The notes beneath the pieces were generated by a model. That model ran no database searches, was not told the DNA's origin, and was given only the letters and a program-made list of their open reading frames with translations. Of a stretch of 64,000 bases of DNA, positions 58,759-64,000 are shown piece by piece. How positions within the stretch are numbered: the first letter of the stretch is position 1; each line of letters opens with the position of its first letter. Both the position numbers and the translations under genes were made by a program. Source of the DNA: Lactococcus carnosus (GTDB lineage: Bacteria > Bacillota > Bacilli > Lactobacillales > Streptococcaceae); assembly GCF_006770265.1 (NCBI RefSeq), contig NZ_CP017194.1:62001-126000 (forward strand). Reading direction: 5' to 3'.

Positions 58759-59634
58759 ATGACAAAAGGTATTATATTAGCAGGCGGTTCAGGAACACGT
58801 TTATATCCACTAACGCGTGCAGCAAGCAAACAATTGATGCCAATCTATGATAAACCAATGATTTATTATCCGCTTTCAACTTTAATGTTAGCAGGTATTA
58901 AAGAAATTTTGATTATTTCGACCCCACAAGATGTGCCGCGTTTTGAAGAACTACTGGGAGATGGTAGCGAATTTGGTATCTCGCTAAGTTATGCAGTTCA
59001 GCCTAGTCCGGATGGTTTGGCACAAGCCTTTATTATCGGTGCGGACTTTATCGGTGATGATAATGTTGCCTTGATACTTGGGGACAATATTTACTATGGT
59101 CCTGGTATGTCTAGTATGTTAGCTCGTGCTGCAGCTAAAGATACAGGTGCCACAGTTTTTGGCTACCAAGTGAAGGATCCAGAACGTTTTGGAGTTGTCG
59201 AATTTGACAAAGATATGCGTGCGGTATCAGTAGAAGAAAAACCTGAGCATCCAAAATCAAACTATGCAATTACAGGATTGTACTTCTATGATAATGATGT
59301 GGTTGAAATTGCTAAGTCTATCCAACCATCGTCTCGTGGTGAACTGGAGATAACAGATGTAAATGACGCCTATCTTAAACGTGGGGATTTAGATGTTGAA
59401 GTAATGGGTCGCGGTTTTGCGTGGCTAGATACTGGCACGCACGAGTCCTTACTAGAAGCGGCACAATATATAGAAACTGTGCAACGCATGCAAAATGTAC
59501 AAGTGGCTAATTTAGAAGAAATTGCCTACCGTATGGGTTATATAACGCGTGAGCAAGTGATTGAACTTGCGCAACCCCTTAAGAAAAATGAATATGGTCA
59601 ATATTTACTAAGACTTGTGGAGGCTGATGTTTAA
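58759..59634 (+). CDS. rmlA: Glucose-1-phosphate thymidylyltransferase
   Basis: First step of dTDP-L-rhamnose synthesis: glucose 1-phosphate plus dTTP gives dTDP-glucose. 291 residues; nucleotide-binding start [21 protein letters not shown] and the catalytic [11 protein letters not shown] and GDNIYYG segments are complete. Ribosome site AGAGAAC. First gene of the rmlA-C-B-D operon, the order usual in streptococci and lactococci. Confidence 0.98.
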   Translation: MTKGIILAGGSGTRLYPLTRAASKQLMPIYDKPMIYYPLSTLMLAGIKEILIISTPQDVPRFEELLGDGSEFGISLSYAVQPSPDGLAQAFIIGADFIGDDNVALILGDNIYYGPGMSSMLARAAAKDTGATVFGYQVKDPERFGVVEFDKDMRAVSVEEKPEHPKSNYAITGLYFYDNDVVEIAKSIQPSSRGELEITDVNDAYLKRGDLDVEVMGRGFAWLDTGTHESLLEAAQYIETVQRMQNVQVANLEEIAYRMGYITREQVIELAQPLKKNEYGQYLLRLVEADV

Positions 59635-59635
59635 A

Positions 59636-60229
59636 ATGAGTGAAGATTTTTTTGGTAAAACATTAGCAGTGCGAGAAATTTCTGAAATCCCAGGTATGTT
59701 AGAGTTTGATATTCCTGTTCATGGAGACAATCGTGGCTGGTTTAAAGAAAACTTTCAAAAAGAAAAAATGATGCCCCTAGGATTTCCGACCTCTTTTTTT
59801 GCAGAAGGTAAATTGCAGAATAATGTCTCGTTTTCGAGAAAAGACGTTTTACGTGGCTTACACGCGGAACCTTGGGATAAATATATTTCTGTAGCAGATA
59901 ATGGTCGTGTACTTGGTGCATGGGTTGATTTGCGAGAAGGTGCTAGTTTTGGTCAGGTCTATCAAACTGAAATTAACGCTAGTAAAGGTATATTTGTCCC
60001 ACGTGGTGTGGCAAATGGCTTCCAAGTTTTGAGTGAGTTTGTGTCTTATAGCTACCTTGTCAATGATTACTGGGCACTTGAGTTAAAACCAAAATACGCC
60101 TTTGTCAATTATGCTGACCCTGCCTTAGGGATCAAATGGGAAGATGTTGCTAATGCAGAAGTGAGTGAAGCAGATATCAATCACCCCTTGCTTAGTGATG
60201 TGAAGCCATTAAGTGCAGATTCACTGTAA
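59636..60229 (+). CDS. rmlC: dTDP-4-dehydrorhamnose 3,5-epimerase
   Basis: Cupin-type epimerase converting dTDP-4-keto-6-deoxyglucose to dTDP-4-keto-rhamnose. 197 residues; catalytic His in LRGLHAEPWDKY, then the ASKGIFVPRGVANGFQVL run. Start at MSEDFFGK (59636), one base after the rmlA stop; the earlier in-frame ATG at 59627 is also possible but lies inside rmlA. Ribosome site GGAGG inside the end of rmlA. Confidence 0.96.
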   Translation: MSEDFFGKTLAVREISEIPGMLEFDIPVHGDNRGWFKENFQKEKMMPLGFPTSFFAEGKLQNNVSFSRKDVLRGLHAEPWDKYISVADNGRVLGAWVDLREGASFGQVYQTEINASKGIFVPRGVANGFQVLSEFVSYSYLVNDYWALELKPKYAFVNYADPALGIKWEDVANAEVSEADINHPLLSDVKPLSADSL

Positions 60230-60265
60230 ACTATATGGTTTATGATGATTAAGGATCGTCATTAA

Positions 60266-62184
<1,919 letters not shown>

Positions 62185-62200
62185 AATGATGCTTTACAAG

Positions 62201-62224
62201 CAAGTACTTCGGTACTTGTTTTTT
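62201..62224 (+). terminator. rml operon terminator
   Basis: CAAGTAC-TTCG-GTACTTG, a stable stem with a UUCG tetraloop, followed by six T. Confidence 0.93.
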
Positions 62225-62301
62225 AGATTTTAACATGTCCTATCCGTAGCGTATCTAAGATGCCCCCCCTTGTAAGTCCTTAACTGTAATCAGACGGTAA
62301 A

Positions 62302-62330
62302 ATGACAATTATCCTTAATTATGCTATACT
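62302..62330 (+). promoter_or_regulatory. rgp operon promoter
   Basis: ATGACA, 17-base spacer, TATACT with an extended TG. Confidence 0.7.
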
Positions 62331-62362
62331 GAAAAAGACTATGACGAGAAATTAGGTGAAAA

Positions 62363-63505
62363 ATGCAACATGTTTTTATAATTGGTTCGCGCGGATTGCC
62401 AGCCAAATATGGAGGCTTTGAGACTTTTGTTGAGGAGCTTGTTAGTCATCAACAGTCAGATCAAATTAAGTATCATGTTGCCCAGCTTTCGGATAGTGAA
62501 ACAGGCAAACATCTTACTTATAAAACTGCGGATGTATTTGAAGTAAAAGTAAGAAATTTTGGTGCGGCAAATGTCATTTTCTATGACCGAGATGCGATCA
62601 TCTATGCGATACGATATATTAAAGCAAACAATATTACGAACCCCATATTTTATATTTTAGGGAACACATTAGGTGCCTTTATTGGTCACTATGTGAAGCT
62701 GATTCATAAGATAGGTGGCAAATTGTACGTTAATCCAGATGGACTTGAGTGGAAGCGTAGTAAGTGGATAAAGCCAATTCAAGTGTACTTGAAATATTCA
62801 GAGAAAAAAATGGCTGAAAATGCTGATTTGATTATTTCGGATAATCAGGGGATTGAAGACTATTTAAAAGCTGAATATGATCATGTTGCATCAAAAGTGA
62901 TTGCATATGGTACGAACGATGTCGTAACGGTTCCGGGAGCAGCTCAACCATGGTTGGATAAATATGGCATCCAAGTGGGTGCCTATTACCTTGTTGTTGG
63001 TCGATTTGTTCCTGAGAATAATTACGAGGTAATTATTCGTAATTATATGAATTCAAGTACAACACATGATTTGGTGATCATCACCAACCATCTGGGCGAT
63101 CCTTATTTTGAAAAATTACGTCAATTAACCAACTTTGATCAAGACAAGCGAATCAAGTTCGTTGGCACAGTGTATGATAAAGAGCAACTGACTGCTATCA
63201 GAAAGCATGCTTTTGCTTATATACATGGACATGCCGTAGGCGGGACAAACCCAGGATTACTTGAAGCGATGAGTGCGACAGATTTAAACTTGGTATTTGA
63301 TGTTAGTTTTAACCGAAATGTTGCCTTAGATTCGGCTCTTTTCTGGCAAATCGATACACTTACTGAGGTAATGAGTCAAGCAGAGATGCTCAAAGTTGAA
63401 GCAATTGAGGGACTTGCAAAAAAGGCGAAAAAAATTATTGCTGAGAAATATACTTGGGATAAGATTGTTGACCAATATGAGGAGTTGTTTTTGAATGAAA
63501 GTTAA
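62363..63505 (+). CDS. rgpA: RgpA-like rhamnosyltransferase (Cps2T/DUF1972 family)
   Basis: GT4-type glycosyltransferase that starts rhamnan chain synthesis in the cytoplasm. 380 residues; N terminus MQHVFIIGSRGLPAKYGGFE is diagnostic for the DUF1972/Cps2T beta1-4-rhamnosyltransferase group (RgpA, GacB). The second half contains VVGRFVPENNYE and the HGHAVGGTNPGLLEAM segment with the donor-binding E. It sits directly after the rmlABCD operon that makes its donor dTDP-L-rhamnose, and its end overlaps the next glycosyltransferase gene, as in streptococcal rgp clusters. Confidence 0.92.
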   Translation: MQHVFIIGSRGLPAKYGGFETFVEELVSHQQSDQIKYHVAQLSDSETGKHLTYKTADVFEVKVRNFGAANVIFYDRDAIIYAIRYIKANNITNPIFYILGNTLGAFIGHYVKLIHKIGGKLYVNPDGLEWKRSKWIKPIQVYLKYSEKKMAENADLIISDNQGIEDYLKAEYDHVASKVIAYGTNDVVTVPGAAQPWLDKYGIQVGAYYLVVGRFVPENNYEVIIRNYMNSSTTHDLVIITNHLGDPYFEKLRQLTNFDQDKRIKFVGTVYDKEQLTAIRKHAFAYIHGHAVGGTNPGLLEAMSATDLNLVFDVSFNRNVALDSALFWQIDTLTEVMSQAEMLKVEAIEGLAKKAKKIIAEKYTWDKIVDQYEELFLNES

Positions 63506-64000
63506 TATTGTTCTCTCAACCTACAATGGGGCCAAGTTTCTTTCCGAACAAATTGATAGCATCCAAGCGCAGACGTTTACAGATTGGCAATTACTGATTC
63601 GTGATGATGATTCGAGCGATAAAACGCGGGATATTATTGTGTCTTACATGTTGAAAGATGAGCGCATCAAGTTTATTAATGAGGGTGATCATACAAATCT
63701 GGGTGTCATTAATAGTTTTTACAAGCTAATCAAGCATGATAGCGCAGATTATTATTTTTTCTGTGATCAAGATGATGTTTGGCTTCCGGAAAAAATGGCA
63801 ACGATGTTAGCTGAAGCGACAAGACATGACGTAAGTCAACCGTTGATGGTCTATATGGATTTATCAGTAGTGGATGAAAAACTGAGGGTGATCAATCCAT
63901 CTATGATTCATAGCCAAAGTCATCATGCCAATACAAGTTTACTGGCAGAGTTAACAGAGAATACTGTGACTGGTGGTGTGGCGATGATCAATCATGCTTT
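63495..64000 (+). CDS. rgpB: RgpB-like GT2 rhamnosyltransferase (3' end beyond window)
   Basis: The first 168 residues of a GT-A glycosyltransferase: MKVNIVLSTYNGAKFLSEQI, the nucleotide-binding RDDDSSDKT, and the metal-binding FFCDQDDVWLPEKM. This is the start of the RgpB-type alpha-rhamnosyltransferases that extend the rhamnan backbone. Its ATG overlaps the rgpA end by 11 bases; GAGGAG lies 10 bases upstream. The gene runs past the right edge. Confidence 0.88.
   Translation, partial: MKVNIVLSTYNGAKFLSEQIDSIQAQTFTDWQLLIRDDDSSDKTRDIIVSYMLKDERIKFINEGDHTNLGVINSFYKLIKHDSADYYFFCDQDDVWLPEKMATMLAEATRHDVSQPLMVYMDLSVVDEKLRVINPSMIHSQSHHANTSLLAELTENTVTGGVAMINHA

Overview
The window looks like a chromosomal segment of a lactic acid bacterium in Streptococcaceae, most likely Lactococcus or a close relative of the L. 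piscium/raffinolactis (Pseudolactococcus) group. The basis is the rRNA sequence, streptococcal gene content (cpoA-type glycolipid synthases, ezrA, rmlABCD followed by rgp genes, a PurR of the low-GC Gram-positive type), AGGAGG ribosome sites, TTGACA/TATAAT promoters and an immunity gene closely resembling that of lactococcin A. The species call is an inference from reading; no database search was run. No insertion sequence, prophage or CRISPR array was seen.

Layout. 1-2.8 kb (minus): a bglG-bglP beta-glucoside operon cut by the window edge, with cre, RNA antiterminator (RAT) and terminator. 2.8-8.7 kb: NUDIX, GNAT and CorA genes, a leaderless tRNA methyltransferase with a GIY-YIG gene, ykuJ and two glycolipid glycosyltransferases. 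8.8-11.5 kb: tRNA-Glu, an orphan bacteriocin immunity gene, htrA, a DnaA-box cluster and rlmH. 11.6-17.3 kb: a YoaK-like membrane protein, then a lactococcin 972-type bacteriocin locus (frameshifted rgg, bacteriocin precursor, large membrane protein, ABC ATPase, membrane-anchored protein). 17.4-21.6 kb: epimerase and MocR regulator with interleaved divergent promoters, then guaB. 21.8-32.2 kb: a large beta-glucoside island (bglG, two EIIBCA permeases, three GH1 6-phospho-beta-glucosidases, one HAD phosphatase). 32.3-40.1 kb: GlcU-type and AEC transporters, dacA, rpsL-rpsG-fusA, purR. 40.2-41.0 kb: a broken DJ-1/PfpI gene.

41.2-47.7 kb: a complete rRNA operon (16S, tRNA-Ala, 23S, 5S) followed by nine tRNA genes (Val, Asp, Lys, Leu, Thr, Gly, Leu, Arg, Pro). 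Between 5S and tRNA-Val lies a tRNA-like structured element of about 91 nt. 47.7-52.7 kb: rsmD-coaD-sepM-like operon, then adhE with an elaborate control region. 52.8-58.5 kb: NUDIX, Lrp/AsnC regulator, cysteine hydrolase, rpsB, tsf and ezrA. 58.7-64 kb: rmlA-rmlC-rmlB-rmlD, which makes dTDP-L-rhamnose, followed by rgpA- and rgpB-like rhamnosyltransferases that use it for cell-wall rhamnan; rgpB runs off the window.

The most unusual signals are: (1) the lactococcin 972-type locus whose bacteriocin and rgg promoters carry the same inverted repeat at identical spacing to the -10; (2) the tRNA-like element after 5S; (3) paired RAT-like leaders of the two PTS genes that appear to mask the ribosome binding site rather than form a terminator; (4) several genes whose start codon coincides with the predicted transcription start; (5) the DnaA-box cluster between htrA and rlmH; (6) a hairpin- and palindrome-rich adhE control region.
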